Assembly (NCBI GenBank): GCA_032718475.1 | Contig: JAUCBJ010002233.1 | Location: 1 to 50,529 of the forward strand | Direction of reading: 5' to 3' | Source of the DNA: Nemertoderma westbladi | Lineage: Eukaryota; Xenacoelomorpha; Nemertodermatida; Nemertodermatidae | Length of the DNA: 50,529 nt | Shown: positions 32,613 to 43,015 of the stretch, in pieces | Layout of the letters: the number at the start of each line of letters is the position of its first letter | Position numbering within the stretch: the first letter of the stretch is position 1 | Program-made: the position numbers and the translations under genes | The notes under the pieces: generated by a model | What the model was told of the DNA's origin: nothing | The model's database searches: none | What the model saw: the letters and a program-made list of their open reading frames with translations, nothing else

Positions 32613-34467
32613 TTAACAAACTCATAAACTCGTAATTCTCGGCAAAGTCAAGCATTACAATACAAGAAGGTGGCAACAGATTGTCTTTCCTTTCTTTCAA
32701 GTACTTTGTTTGTGACTTGGCAATATAACTAACTATGTGTCGTCAAGTTGTCTATTTTTGTTGATATCAACTCAATGAAATCAGAAATTGATGAGGTGTT
32801 AGTAACCAAATCTGCTCTGTCTGTTCCTTGCCATTGGTTGTAGGTAATTGCATTATCGTCATTTTCTTGATCTTCATTTAACATTTCTGCCCTAAGATAT
32901 GTAACCAATGATTCTCTACCAGGACAGTTTTCACACCTATGTATCATGCACAGGCTACTTTCTTTATCACAGAGAATCTTCAAGAACAGGTCTTTGTACA
33001 AAATATTGATAATTCCTGAGGCATCTATCATTTATATCACATTCTGATGATATGTACATATACAAACAGTATGTGACCCAGCAGCAGACATACTAACACA
33101 CCACTTTGGTCTAAGTGAGGCAAATTTAGAAAATCCAATGGTAATATTTGGCCACTTTTCTTTAAAGGCTAGATGGAGCTCCTTTAAATTACAGAGCAAA
33201 AGTCTTTTCTGCTGATGAACATTTCTTGAAAGACTTACATATTCCTTTTTGCCAGGCATCATCCTCGAATTCTCATCTTCCTCATAAAAGGTTATAATAA
33301 GCTTTTTTACTTCATCTGAAATCATTTTGCCTTTCTTCTTTCCAGGTAAAGACAAAATTCCTTTTTCTTCTTTAAGGCTCCTTGCCTTCCTCACCAAATG
33401 TTCACTAACTCCAAACCTCTCTGAGACTTGTTTTCTTGACCAATTTCTAGGAGAGTTTGTTCGTTACTTTTATATTGTGTTATAATGTAATAAATGACTT
33501 TATATTACGTTAGTACAGGTGCACTCAAATTTCTAGGAGCCATTGTGAGTATTTGTATTTTCTCCCTGAATGGTACAATTTCCAATTTGTGTTTAAGTTC
33601 AAAGTGCAATATGTCCAATGCAGCAGCTTTATTTGCTATATGAATGCTGGCAGATGTTGACTGCCCAGAATCAATCTGTAAGGCACTGGGCTCTACATCA
33701 ATGATATTAGAAACCTAAAATTAAAATAAAGATATTATAAAATAAAGTAAACAAAATAAAGATAAAATCAAGTTAGGTCTACCCTCTTATAATTGTCCAT
33801 TTTCTTGTCATGGTCACTAGAAATTGTAGAAAAGTATAATTTTACACTGACAAAAGTACAATTATCTTACCTCTTCCTCCATTGCTGTGAAGACTCTTTT
33901 CAACTTCTTTTTTGCGTGAATAGCTCTAGCATGAGCTGGAAGACTGTGCATCTTGAGAGGAGAAACTCCTACAGCTTCAAAGCTTTTAGAAAGCTTATCA
34001 CGACCACTATCTTTGCCGATTTGTTGTTCAATCATTGGTATTGACTCAAAGTCTGATTCTGATGTGCTTGGACTATCAGTTCTTCTCTTAATTTGTAACT
34101 GACACGATTGACAACATTTCCAACCAGGCACAATGTCTATATTAAATGACTTTAACTTTTCAGCCTCTTTCAAATCAAAGACATGATTTCCTTTCACTTT
34201 AGATTTATGTATATTAAAGACGTCACAGCATTTATCTGTTTTAGTTATGAACCTTCTACCAAACACAGGTTCATGATGAAGGCATATGGTTTGCACTGTG
34301 TGCAAGTTTATATCAATACCTGCCCTCCATATTATAGTCTTTTCTAAGTCTGTATCAAAAGAAATAAAATCTTTAATTCCTGATTTCCTGACAAAGGAGA
34401 GCCTATGGCAGGAATCATGCAGAGCTACACCAAGATCACATTCTGATTCATCCTGAGCTTGGTCCAT
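32613..34467 (-). pseudogene. Spliced gene of an unnamed multicopy animal family (truncated, LDFAENY motif)
   Basis: Exon 1 runs 34467 to 33871 (MDQAQDESECDL..., VQTICLHHEPVFGRRF, KCCDVFNIHK, GWKCCQSCQLQIKRR: Cys/His pairs suggesting zinc binding). The donor is GAG/GTAAGA and the intron 33715-33870 is 156 bp. The acceptor is TTTTAG/GTTTCT, phase 0. Exon 2 has PFREKIQILTMAPRN, then a 74-bp insertion between 12-bp repeats, WSRKQVSERFGVSEHLVRKA (HTH-like), MPGKKEYVSLSRN, QQKRLLLCNLKELHLAFKEK, CICTYHQN, a TAA at 33032-33034, CMIHRCENCPG, and after a frame slip near 32735 YIAKSQTKYLKERKD and LDFAENY. Similarity ends about 32613, where the family normally continues. I recall close relatives in corals, Hydra and arthropods with no assigned function. 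HTH plus zinc motifs plus conserved acidic residues suggest a transposase. Confidence 0.6.
33442..33539. repeat. 12-bp direct repeat flanking a 74-bp insertion in an exon
   Basis: AATTTCTAGGAG occurs at 33442-33453 and 33528-33539. Ignoring the 74 bases between and one repeat copy keeps the exon 2 frame in phase. Confidence 0.8.
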
Positions 34468-34917
34468 AATAGTTGCTTGACTAGAATAGGAGAATCCTTG
34501 TAGTTAACACGTAGTATTTTACCAATAATAAGTCTACTTACTGGTGTATAATACAAATCAATATCCTAATACAGTTCAATAGTTCAAACCTAATACATTA
34601 CAAATAGTTAATACAATATTACAGACTAGTAGTAGACTACTGGTATTAAATGACACTCTAGTAATGAATAATATATAATATAGAGTTTATATTAAACCTG
34701 CCACTTACCTATTAATTACATATCAGCAACTATACTTTCCACACTCCACACCACACAGTCTGCCTTAAGCCATATCCAATACAACAATGCAATCTACCTG
34801 GTTGGTTCAACAAGGATTCTAATTGGATGGCTGAGTAGTGAGTGGGTAGGCTAGTCTTCCAATTGTAAAAGGTTTTATATTTGACTACCTGCCAAGCCAC
34901 TTAACCTATGAGATACA

Positions 34918-34970
34918 ATCATCACAATCAATCAATACAATCAACACAATCAATACAATCATGGAGCCAT
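34918..34970. repeat. CAATCA/CAATACA microsatellite
   Basis: AATCATCACAATCAATCAATACAATC and similar units follow one another for about 50 bases. Confidence 0.85.
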
Positions 34971-35955
34971 ATCGAATACAAAGCAATCTCCCTCCCCTCT
35001 TTGGAAATTGGTTTGTATATCAGGCATGTAAGTGAAGTTAGTTTCTGGTGAGTTAGAGTCTTCATGCCTTTACTACTATACTTTTACAAGATTAAGGTAA
35101 GTAAGTATAACTTTGTTTGTTTATGCTATATTATTAATGAATCTAGCATGCTGATTCGACTAGCAATGTCAATCTTACCAGTTATGAAACTCAAGACCAG
35201 AATACTACAGTGTAATAATAAGTAAAATAAATTTATTTTAGGCCTACAGATTATTATTTTTCACTTGTTTATACTTATTCTATTGGCTTAAAATAAGATT
35301 AAAGAGAGAAATATAATGTAAAATATAACAATTACCAGTATTATTATATATGCCACGAATAGCCGCGAATGCTGCAATTGCAAATTTTTGATCTGCTGCC
35401 ATTTTTCAGGACCACCTATTTTTTTTTAACAAAACTTTGGGCGAAGTTACTTGGCCATATGGACCAACTTCCATCAAAATTTTAACAACAGATCTCTTTG
35501 GCCACATAGGGAAATATGACTATATACTTCTCAGGTTATCGGTCACCTTTCGGTTATCAAATAAATCCTTTTTGTTGCCCTAACACCAACAAAAGTTTTT
35601 CAAAACGTGTTTCTGGTTTCATTTCCGGACTCTACGGCCAAAACTACCCTTATGTAACATATTTTTGTTATTTTTGTAGTTAAAATTTGAGATTTCTCTT
35701 AAATTTTGCCAATTGCGGTTACCGCTTAAGCGCATCGCACATATTGCTCGGTGCATAAAAACTTACATTCGTTAAATGCTTCTAACTTTTGAAGCACTGA
35801 ATCAAAATCGATAAAATTTTGCACTTCCACTCAGCATACGTGGGAGATTAATTGGTGCAAATTTCAAAAAAAAAATGGAGGTGGTTTTATGGCATGGAAA
35901 ATGGGGTGGGTTACATGGCCTGGATGACTTGACATGGAATTACCCTCTAGTGGGT

Positions 35956-35973
35956 GGGGGGGGGGGGGGGGGG
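35956..35973. repeat. G homopolymer (18 G)
   Basis: An uninterrupted G run directly before dispersed repeat copy 2. Confidence 0.9.
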
Positions 35974-35982
35974 TCTTAATTA

Positions 35983-36065
35983 ATAATTTTACTTAACTAA
36001 TCAATAAATCATTAGTGTGCCGGTTTAGTGCCATTTTTGTGAGCCGGTACATATTAATAACTTTA
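35983..36065. repeat. Dispersed repeat, copy 2
   Basis: Matches 32540-32602, with an extra ~30-base segment (GTGTGCCGGTTTAGTGCCATTTTT) that itself partly duplicates the GTGAGCCGGT block. Confidence 0.75.
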
Positions 36066-37449
36066 CTTAATTTTAATTGTGCTATAATATTTCACTGTGA
36101 TACAATTATTGTATTTGTGTTTAATAAATCAGTTTAGTAATGGATCAGTTATAAAATAGTATTTTATGTAAACTATAAAGTTTTAGTCATTTCAATCGGT
36201 TGCCATCATGTCCACCGAGATGATCTCAGTCCACCGAGTGCCACCATTGAGTCTAACCGACTGCATTGTTTATTTACATAACGTATGCGACAGCCGCACT
36301 CTTTAAATCATATCGCTTGTAAGGGGGCCTACCTGTCTTCAGTCTGCATGTGTGCTGTGGCTGTACACTTCTTAGTATATATTTCTGCATATAAAACAAC
36401 CATAAAAACAACCCAAATGGAAGGGCAGGGCTCCACAAAATGCGGAAACCCGGAAACTATTAAGATTCTGAAAAATTCTGAAGATTGTTGAGATTTTTGA
36501 CTCCCTAAAAACCTGAGATGCAATGGAAATAGAATTGATGCGCAGTATAATAATTTAAAGACAATAATTTAAACCCTCAAAAGAAGATCGAATTTACAAA
36601 ATTAAAAGCCATTTCTCCAAATTTCTGAATTTCAAGTCAATATCTTATATGTCAATTAAAAATGCTTTGGAATATCATTTTATTTCCAATCAAATACAAT
36701 CTTATTGTTTAATCTTATATTTGTCAACAATATAATGTCAGAATTTCTTTTAAGAGGTTTAAAATCCATGCAATTATATTCAGTTGTTAGAGGGGGGACA
36801 AACAGGACAATGGATTAAAATAAAACTAAATTAAATTGCAATATTTCGCTATCCTTACAGATACCATTATCAAGCAAATTTATTTTATTTAAAATAACAG
36901 ATTTAAATCTCTCTGTTACTCTGTGCTTCTTGTTGCGCTAACTCAACCGTAGCGTTCCTATATTTACTATAGACACCCCCCATGCTAGGCTTCTTATTTT
37001 TCTCAATTTGGGTACGAGATAACAACTTATTTCTAACATTGTTCTGAATTCTTATTTTCCCTTGAATATATTCGTTGATATTGTAACCTATTGGTGGGAG
37101 ATTTAAATCTCTAATCTCCTCTTATATGCCAACCATATTGACCAATGTCCCCGTATGTGATTTTTGAGATTTATCGAATTTTGAAATTAACTTTGAGAAT
37201 CAGTCATCTTGATAGTTAGAAGGAGTGATAATTTTTGTATATGAAACCAGAAAGTGTCCCAAAAATTTATTGGCCGTTATTGAGAGAAACATTACGAAAT
37301 GCAAAAATTGAGAATAAATTTATGTCACGTATAGGAAATTTATAAAAAAAAAATTATATATATTATTTATAAATAACACATTCGAATCACTCAGAACCTA
37401 GGGCAGGGAAATTCCGAGTTAGGAGTTGACAAATCTAGTATTATTTGGA

Positions 37450-37514
37450 TTATTTTTTTAAATCCGAAAGTCTATGTATATCTAATACATAGACTTTCGG
37501 ATTTAAAAAAATAA
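37450..37514. repeat. Perfect 30-bp inverted repeat with 5-base loop
   Basis: The arm at 37450-37479 (ending AAATCCGAAAGTCTATGTAT) is the exact reverse complement of 37485-37514; the loop is ATCTA. Confidence 0.95.
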
Positions 37515-38574
37515 GAATTTAGAATAACATTCAAATTGATATAAATTAATAAGATAAGAATTAAAATCAGCTGTCAAAGTAAAATGGCTGTAAAAGTGTT
37601 ACAGCCATCCTCAACCATCCCATCCTCCAATATTGCTCTCTTTCACACTTAATCTAGGGGATTGTGACACTGGAATCAATTAATTTTAATTAAATATTCC
37701 GAAGTTTTGGTTTCCGGAAGGTTTCAACTTTTGTGGAAGCATGTGGAAGGGTTTAAAAATGTTACCGGTATCGAGTTAGGATATCCACAAGAATATCACC
37801 TCAATAACATACGTTGATTACAAACTTAAATATGTTGGTTTGTTATGTTTGTTATGCTTAAAATAGTTATTAGGGCTACACTATGAGCAAGTTTGATTGG
37901 CGAAATCGAATAATCAAAAATATATATAGCAATTAAACTAATTATTACTCGGGGTATCTCCGGGGAGTGGAGAGTTAGTAGGGCGGCTGAGGGTCTTGCC
38001 ATGTGATATAAAAATATGAAAAATTATTATTTATTTTTTTTTTAAATTTATTATGAAACATTTTCTAAACTTGCATGCACACAAATAAATTGTAACTATG
38101 TAATAATTGGAGTACGATAAGTCAAATAATTAGTAAATTACGGTAAATGAAAAAATTTTATGAATATATTTGACTGATGCATAGTAAAGACGGAGGTTGA
38201 TCGGGAAGGCCCATTACATCAACCACCGAATAGGCATTAATAATATGAATAATATATTGTAATATTGTATTAAAATTTGTTAATATTAGTTCGGCAATGT
38301 AATTATTCTACTGATAGAAAGATAAAGTGTATTGGTTGTAAGATACATTTTGAATTACATTTCTAAGTAGGTCTAGTGCGATTAGAAAGAAAATTAAATC
38401 ACGATATGTATAATAAAGCATTATTCCTAACTAAAAATTGATAGATTACGTATACTTATTTACTCATGCTAATGTAATAACATAACCTATAAATATACTG
38501 CTAAGGTGCTAACTTATCTATAATTTGTGAAAAAACTACGTAGAGAGGATAAATATGTATTTGCATAAGAAATT

Positions 38575-38975
38575 ATTGCGATTGACTCAGAAAGGCATAA
38601 TGAGCATTTAAAAATAGACAAATTTTCTGATTGACGTACAGAGGTTGGTATTGAGTTCCAGATTTCTGGGGCTTTGATTTTGATTGATTGCCTGGCTAAA
38701 CATAAACGCCTACGTGGTACGATACAGTTCAGGTCAGTTACAGCACATGTTCAGTGATTGTGTGTGTTTGATATCAAGGTTAGAAGTGTTTGGAAAATAT
38801 CATTAGGCAATATGTTGTGCAAGTGTTTATAACAAAGTAGTCCGACTTGTTTAATGTAGGTTGATCGTATTGTAAGTGGATTGAAGTTGACGAAGCCACT
38901 ATGAATGATAAATGTTTTTTGCCTTTTGTTGAAGATTATGCAACATTCTATAAGTTGTATTTGGCTTAACATAGT
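38575..38975 (-). pseudogene. LINE reverse transcriptase C-terminal tail (fragment)
   Basis: Minus-strand text: TYIKQVGLLCYKHLHNILPN (about 38860-38800), then after a frame change LNCIVPRRRLCLARQSIKIK, APEIWNSIPTSVRQSENLS and FKCSLCL (about 38740-38585). ...QLxxxxYKxxHNxLPxxF... followed by R.....SIK...APxIWNxIPxxIR.S.SxxxFK is the C-terminal tail found after the reverse transcriptase in CR1/L2-like LINEs. Only this tail is present, so it is a 5'-truncated insertion. Confidence 0.6.
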
Positions 38976-39499
38976 ATTTTTTTCGCTTTCTCTTGCGTCT
39001 ATAGTGTTTGTTTGGGTGTTCTCTGTTATTTGTAAAGTCTGTGTATTTATGTTGCTGCCCAAACTGCGGTGCAGTAATATAAGTAGGGGCTGATCATTGT
39101 GTTATTAAGAGTTGCTGCCACTTGTGGTTACCATATAATGTTACCATATGCGCATTTCGCCCATTGCGGGATTCCTCAGCAGTTCATTATTCTTGATTGT
39201 AATTATAGATTAGGAACATATCATATATATCATATCAATGTAAATGTAAATGTGTAACAATATAAATGTGTACAGACCTTTCATTTGCCTACTGTACATG
39301 CATGACCCTACTCTAAATGAATTTCTGAAATTTAATGAAACTGAAGCTGACGGTCATGCAATTAAATATATCCACAAAGTCAATGGCTTTAATCTCCTTG
39401 GTTTTAAAGAAACCATGCAAAACTTGAGAATCTCATGCTTCATTAACTGTATGAAAAAGTATGGGATTCCCGGATTATGTGCCATTAACAAGGAAAATC

Positions 39500-40142
39500 G
39501 CGACATTGAACCAGTGCTCGTAATGGAACATGGTTCTGGAGAAGCAACTTACTTGTTATACAAATTCTTTGGATCCTGTTCTCCTTCATTGTCGAATGGT
39601 CCTTCAACCATTTCACAAGCTTTTAGGAGACCAAATGGGATCATCAAACGATGTTATCGTAGTCAATTGGAACAATTATATTCCTGAGGTTATGTACAAG
39701 GAACTGGTCAGTAAACCAATAGAGGCCAGCCAAATCGTGCAGATTGATGAATCATTTTTCAGTGGAAGGATAAAAGAGGTAGGAGATACTTAGAGATGCA
39801 GTGCCATCAGCAAAGTTCAATTATATAAATCAGGTTGTTGATACATGGGTGTTTAGGATGCCTTCCAGGGACAGGGATATACGTCTGTCCATTTTGGATG
39901 TAGAGGTGCTCGCACTCTGCAACCAATTATTGAAAAAAATTTCAAGGGTAGGAGCCACATACAAGGCGATGAATGGAGTGCCTATTGTGGCCCTAATCAT
40001 TACTCAAGGAATAACAAACGAGAAAAACCCAGGGAAATGTGTGTGGAACCTATGTACACATTCGTCAGTCTAAGAAAAAGTGGACTTGGATACAACAAAA
40101 CACGAAGGGGAAGGTTTGTAGATCAGTCACTAGTAGCGCATT
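39500..40142 (+). pseudogene. Merlin / ISXO2-type DDE transposase, copy 2
   Basis: Plus-strand blocks in changing frames: DVIVVNWNNYIPEVMYKEL (about 39648-39705), IVQIDESFFSGR (first catalytic Asp at 39746-39748), DTWVFRMPSRDRDIR (about 39840-39885), GARTLQPIIEKNFKG (about 39905-39950), GDEWSAYCG (second Asp at 39968-39970), then GTYVHIRQSKKKWTW (about 40045-40090). The last block corresponds to HTNxIESKWxxLK of the family, in which Glu would be catalytic; Lys stands there by my alignment. At least three frameshifts. An upstream open frame from 39250 (LNEFLKFNETEADG...) may be its N-terminal domain but I see no zinc motif. It is a different sequence from the copy at 19.5-20.3 kb. Confidence 0.65.
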
Positions 40143-40569
40143 GATTTATATGATATTTTACTTTCACTATTATATTATGATTGAATATTATGATGGCTGA
40201 TAGACTATTATATTTTCATATTCGCAGCCATCCCATACAGGCTGAAGTTCCAATTATGATTAAAATCCCGGCCATAGGCTCATGGCGGGTGCTGAAGGAC
40301 CTTGAGCAGGGATGACATGCAAAATTAATACACCTGACAGGGATGCATGCAAAGTTGTGGTTAAACCCGCTCGAAGGTCAAGCTTCCCAGCCAGTGTTTA
40401 AATACACTTCTATTGTAAAATTCATCATGTGACATTAATAACTATTTCCCCAAAGATGAATATCTAACCAGGATTAGTCAACTTTTTGCTTCCAGGTTCG
40501 CCAATCTCCCCATTCACTATACCATCTCAGATCTCAACTACAATTGTGTTTCTACCTACTGACTACTAG

Positions 40570-40657
40570 AAGGCTAAAATGGGAATCACAAAATAAGATG
40601 ATAGCCAAACTGGAAGGGTGAAATGGGAATCACAAAGTAAGATGATAGCCAAACTTA
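40570..40657. repeat. 44-bp tandem duplication
   Basis: AAATGGGAATCACAAA[A/G]TAAG followed by ATGATAGCCAAACT occurs at 40570-40613 and 40614-40657. A shorter echo (GGGTGAAATGGGAACAGCAAA) is at 46806-46826. Confidence 0.9.
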
Positions 40658-40916
40658 GATGTGTAAGAAGCGCTGCAACAACGTATGCTAGTCTCCATAG
40701 TAATTTCAAGCAGTTTCGGCAATTGAACAACATTCAGAACTCCAATAATGCAGATATATACTGTACATAACGTACAAGTTCATACATTCTAGTTTCATAT
40801 GAATCATTTTATCCAAACTTATATTATTATTGAAGTAGAAGCTTGAGTAACCAATAATTACGAATTATATTTATTTATTTATCAAGCACGTCAAGTAAAA
40901 AAAGCCTTACCGGTAG

Positions 40917-41116
40917 GTGTGTCAGTACCAAAGTATGTAAAAACTAAAAAGCAAGAAGACCTAGATGTTGCATGCAATCAGCTCACAGCAGCCAGCTCAA
41001 CGGTAGGTTTCGCCCAGCAGCAGAACGTATTCTCAGGAGGCCAAGCCAGGAAATGTAGAGAGAAATTCACAAAGGGCGACAGAACGAGTAGCGAAATGAA
41101 GAGAGAGGTCTGTAGG
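40917..41116 (+). CDS. Possible isolated exon, unrecognised
   Basis: An open frame (KYVKTKKQEDLDVACNQL, FAQQQNVFSGGQARKC) is bounded by an acceptor-like CCGGTAG/GTG and a donor-like CTGTAG/GTAACT. No domain recognised; weak evidence. Confidence 0.2.
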
Positions 41117-41267
41117 TAACTAACCACTGGGAAGGAGCACCAAAAACTTATGCCAATCACGTTTATGCTTGTTGATAGCGGTGGGCTGCGTGTTAGAATG
41201 TAATACATTTCAAGATTTTGCAAGACTGGCCCAAATGGGTGTCTAGCAATTACTTTGAAATGTTTAA

Positions 41268-41493
41268 ACAATTCACACCAATCAGTCAGCCAACATGTAT
41301 TGGGCTCACACTACAGTGCATCATTATGTGGTTGTGCACAGTCTTACCCTGTTCGCTCCCATATCCTTTGCTGTCCCATCCCGGTGCTGTCTAACGCGTT
41401 CAAACAAGTGTTCAAACAAGACTGTGCACAACCACATCATGACGCACCATGGCGAGCCCAATACGCGTTGGCTGACTGACAGGCGTGAATTGT
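41268..41493. mobile_element. Foldback element with ~77-bp inverted arms
   Basis: The left arm 41268-41345 and right arm 41418-41493 are imperfect reverse complements. Shared blocks are ACAATTCAC, TCAGTCAGCCAAC, GTATTGGGCTC, GCATCAT/GTCATGA, and TGTGGTTGTGCACAGTCTT. They surround a 72-base loop that contains a GTTCAAACAAG doublet. No ORF. Typical of a foldback element or MITE, or of an RNA that folds into a long hairpin. Confidence 0.8.
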
Positions 41494-41548
41494 CACGTTA
41501 ATTAATAGTTATAAGACATAGACAAGTTAATTAATAGTTAGTAATATA

Positions 41549-41589
41549 TATAATAAAATAAATAAATGTTTATTGTTCATATGGTTGCC
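41549..41589. repeat. 41-bp direct repeat, left
   Basis: Identical to 42519-42559 (TATAATAAAATAAATAAATG ... ATATGGTTGCC); read as the target-site duplication of the LINE between them. Confidence 0.85.
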
Positions 41590-42518
41590 GTTAGGTGTAC
41601 GTAATAACATTTGCAGAGACATATTGTACATAGAATCGGGGCAACCCGAGCCAACGGCAATGTTTCGTTCTAGCCAGTGAAACCTATTGCTTAAACTTAT
41701 GGCAAGGAGAGACCTGCATAGACCCGCTATATTCGCGATTGAGCTCTGCCGCGAGGCTGGGACCCCTATGGGTAGGGTCATTTCTGGGCTTTTAAACAGT
41801 CAGGATGACCCTGCCCAAACGAAACTGTCCGAGATACGCAACAGAGTTCTAATCAGCGATTCAACGAGGCCTATGACGTACAGATCGTTTAATCCGTCAT
41901 TAGATACTCCTACTATTTATATTCGCCCGCAACAGGATATCCGGGAGTCGCACCGCAAGGCGTGGACCAGGTTCCGGCTTCTATCGACCAATCTCAGCGT
42001 AGAGATAGGGAGATGGAACCGAGTCCCATATGATCGACGTTTTTGCAAGTGTGGCTCGCCCCAATCCGAATCACATGTTATTTGTACATGTTCATTTGTA
42101 GAGGCAGTAGGCCTAAGGAATAAATACCAATTAGATTATTCATCCCCATGCTCTGTTCTATCCAGTGACCCCCTGTGTACCACGATGCAATATATAGACG
42201 AACTTTTAGAGATTTTAGAGATTTAGAATTATTAATTAAATTGGTTTAACTCTATTATGTATTTATATTTATTTAATATTTATTAGTAAGTTATTTGTAC
42301 GTAACGTTTGGGTAATATCAGCATATATTAAATTATTTGAATATGGCAATTGCTATGCTGGTTTATGTATACTTAAGTAACTTTTAATTTAGGATTTGTG
42401 AGTACCGCGGCCGCGTATTTTACTGGTTATTATAATAAGTGCTTGAGTGTATTCAGATATATATATGTATTCCGTCCCACTTGGACCGATTTATTGGTCA
42501 ATAATAAACTAACTAAAC
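41590..42518 (+). mobile_element. 5'-truncated LINE insertion (929 bp)
   Basis: It encodes only the C-terminal tail of a reverse transcriptase protein (see 41636-42226), then a 3' leader ending AATAATAAACTAACTAAAC. It lies exactly between two identical 41-bp repeats. This is the standard outcome of target-primed reverse transcription with early termination, although 41 bp is long for a target duplication. Confidence 0.8.
41636..42226 (+). pseudogene. LINE ORF C-terminal tail with zinc knuckle
   Basis: The frame reads ESGQPEPTAMFRSSQ, a TGA at 41678-41680, then LLLKLMARRDLHRPAIFAI, SHRKAWTRFRLLSTNLSVEI, GRWNRVPYDRRFCKCGSPQS and ESHVICTCSF, stopping at 42226. Gx(W)NRxPxxxRxCxCGxxQxExHxxxxC is the Cys/His motif that ends many jockey- and CR1-type LINE proteins. 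The single TGA sits where a tryptophan is likely. The reverse transcriptase itself was not copied into this truncated insertion. Confidence 0.7.
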
Positions 42519-42559
42519 TATAATAAAATAAATAAATGTTTATTGTTCATATGGTTGCC
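42519..42559. repeat. 41-bp direct repeat, right
   Basis: Exact copy of 41549-41589. Confidence 0.85.
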
Positions 42560-42661
42560 CACATCAGAATACAACATACAATAACAGAAACAGCTGTTTA
42601 TTGGCGATATCCGGGGTCAAGATTCCTGATATATCAACCTTCTGTTACACATTAAGTTACA

Positions 42662-42997
42662 TTGTGCCCGGCGACTGTCCAATTCCGTAACGCCCACCTA
42701 GCACAAATACCACTAACAGTTCATGTTACACCAGGTAACAGGCCTTGGGAAAATGTTATGATACTGCCTTGGCCTGGGCTTGTCGGCAATGACGACTATG
42801 GAATACAGTATAATAGATGGCGGCGTTATCAGTTACTGAATACTGTGCCTCCCATATTAGTGAATGTCGCATATGCATCGCCACATCCGAATTTACCAAT
42901 TCGCGAGAAGTTTAATCCTCCAAACAACAACCCATCCATAATCGGCCGAACGAGTATCCCACTCTTCCTGCGAAGTATCACCAACAGGCGTAAATAA
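42662..42997 (+). other. Open frame with coding-like text, unrecognised
   Basis: About 110 codons (WPGLVGNDDYGIQYNRWRRY, NVAYASPHPNLPIREKF) with local GC content above the surroundings. No ATG at the start and no motif I know. It ends at a TAA inside the left arm region of the hairpin 42981-43015. Could be an exon or the end of another relic. Confidence 0.25.
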
Positions 42998-43015
42998 TTT
43001 TATCTCGCCTGTTGG
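42981..43015. repeat. Perfect 10-bp stem hairpin
   Basis: CCAACAGGCG, a 15-base loop (including the TAA), CGCCTGTTGG. Confidence 0.9.

Larger units (their letters stand above)
34468..38550. other. Long AT-rich spacer without a supported gene
   Basis: Contents I can see: an imperfect CAATCA/CAATACA repeat at 34918-34970, A/T-rich patches at 35350-35900, an 18-base G run at 35956-35973, repeat copy 2 at 35983-36065, a purine-rich stretch at 36400-36600, and the perfect hairpin at 37450-37514. The short open frame at 36285-36491 and its antisense partner have no motif. Confidence 0.45.

Noticed and set aside
33454-33527. The 74-bp insert as an intron
   Set aside because: Putative GT/AG ends do not restore the reading frame, whereas removal as a direct-repeat-flanked insertion does.
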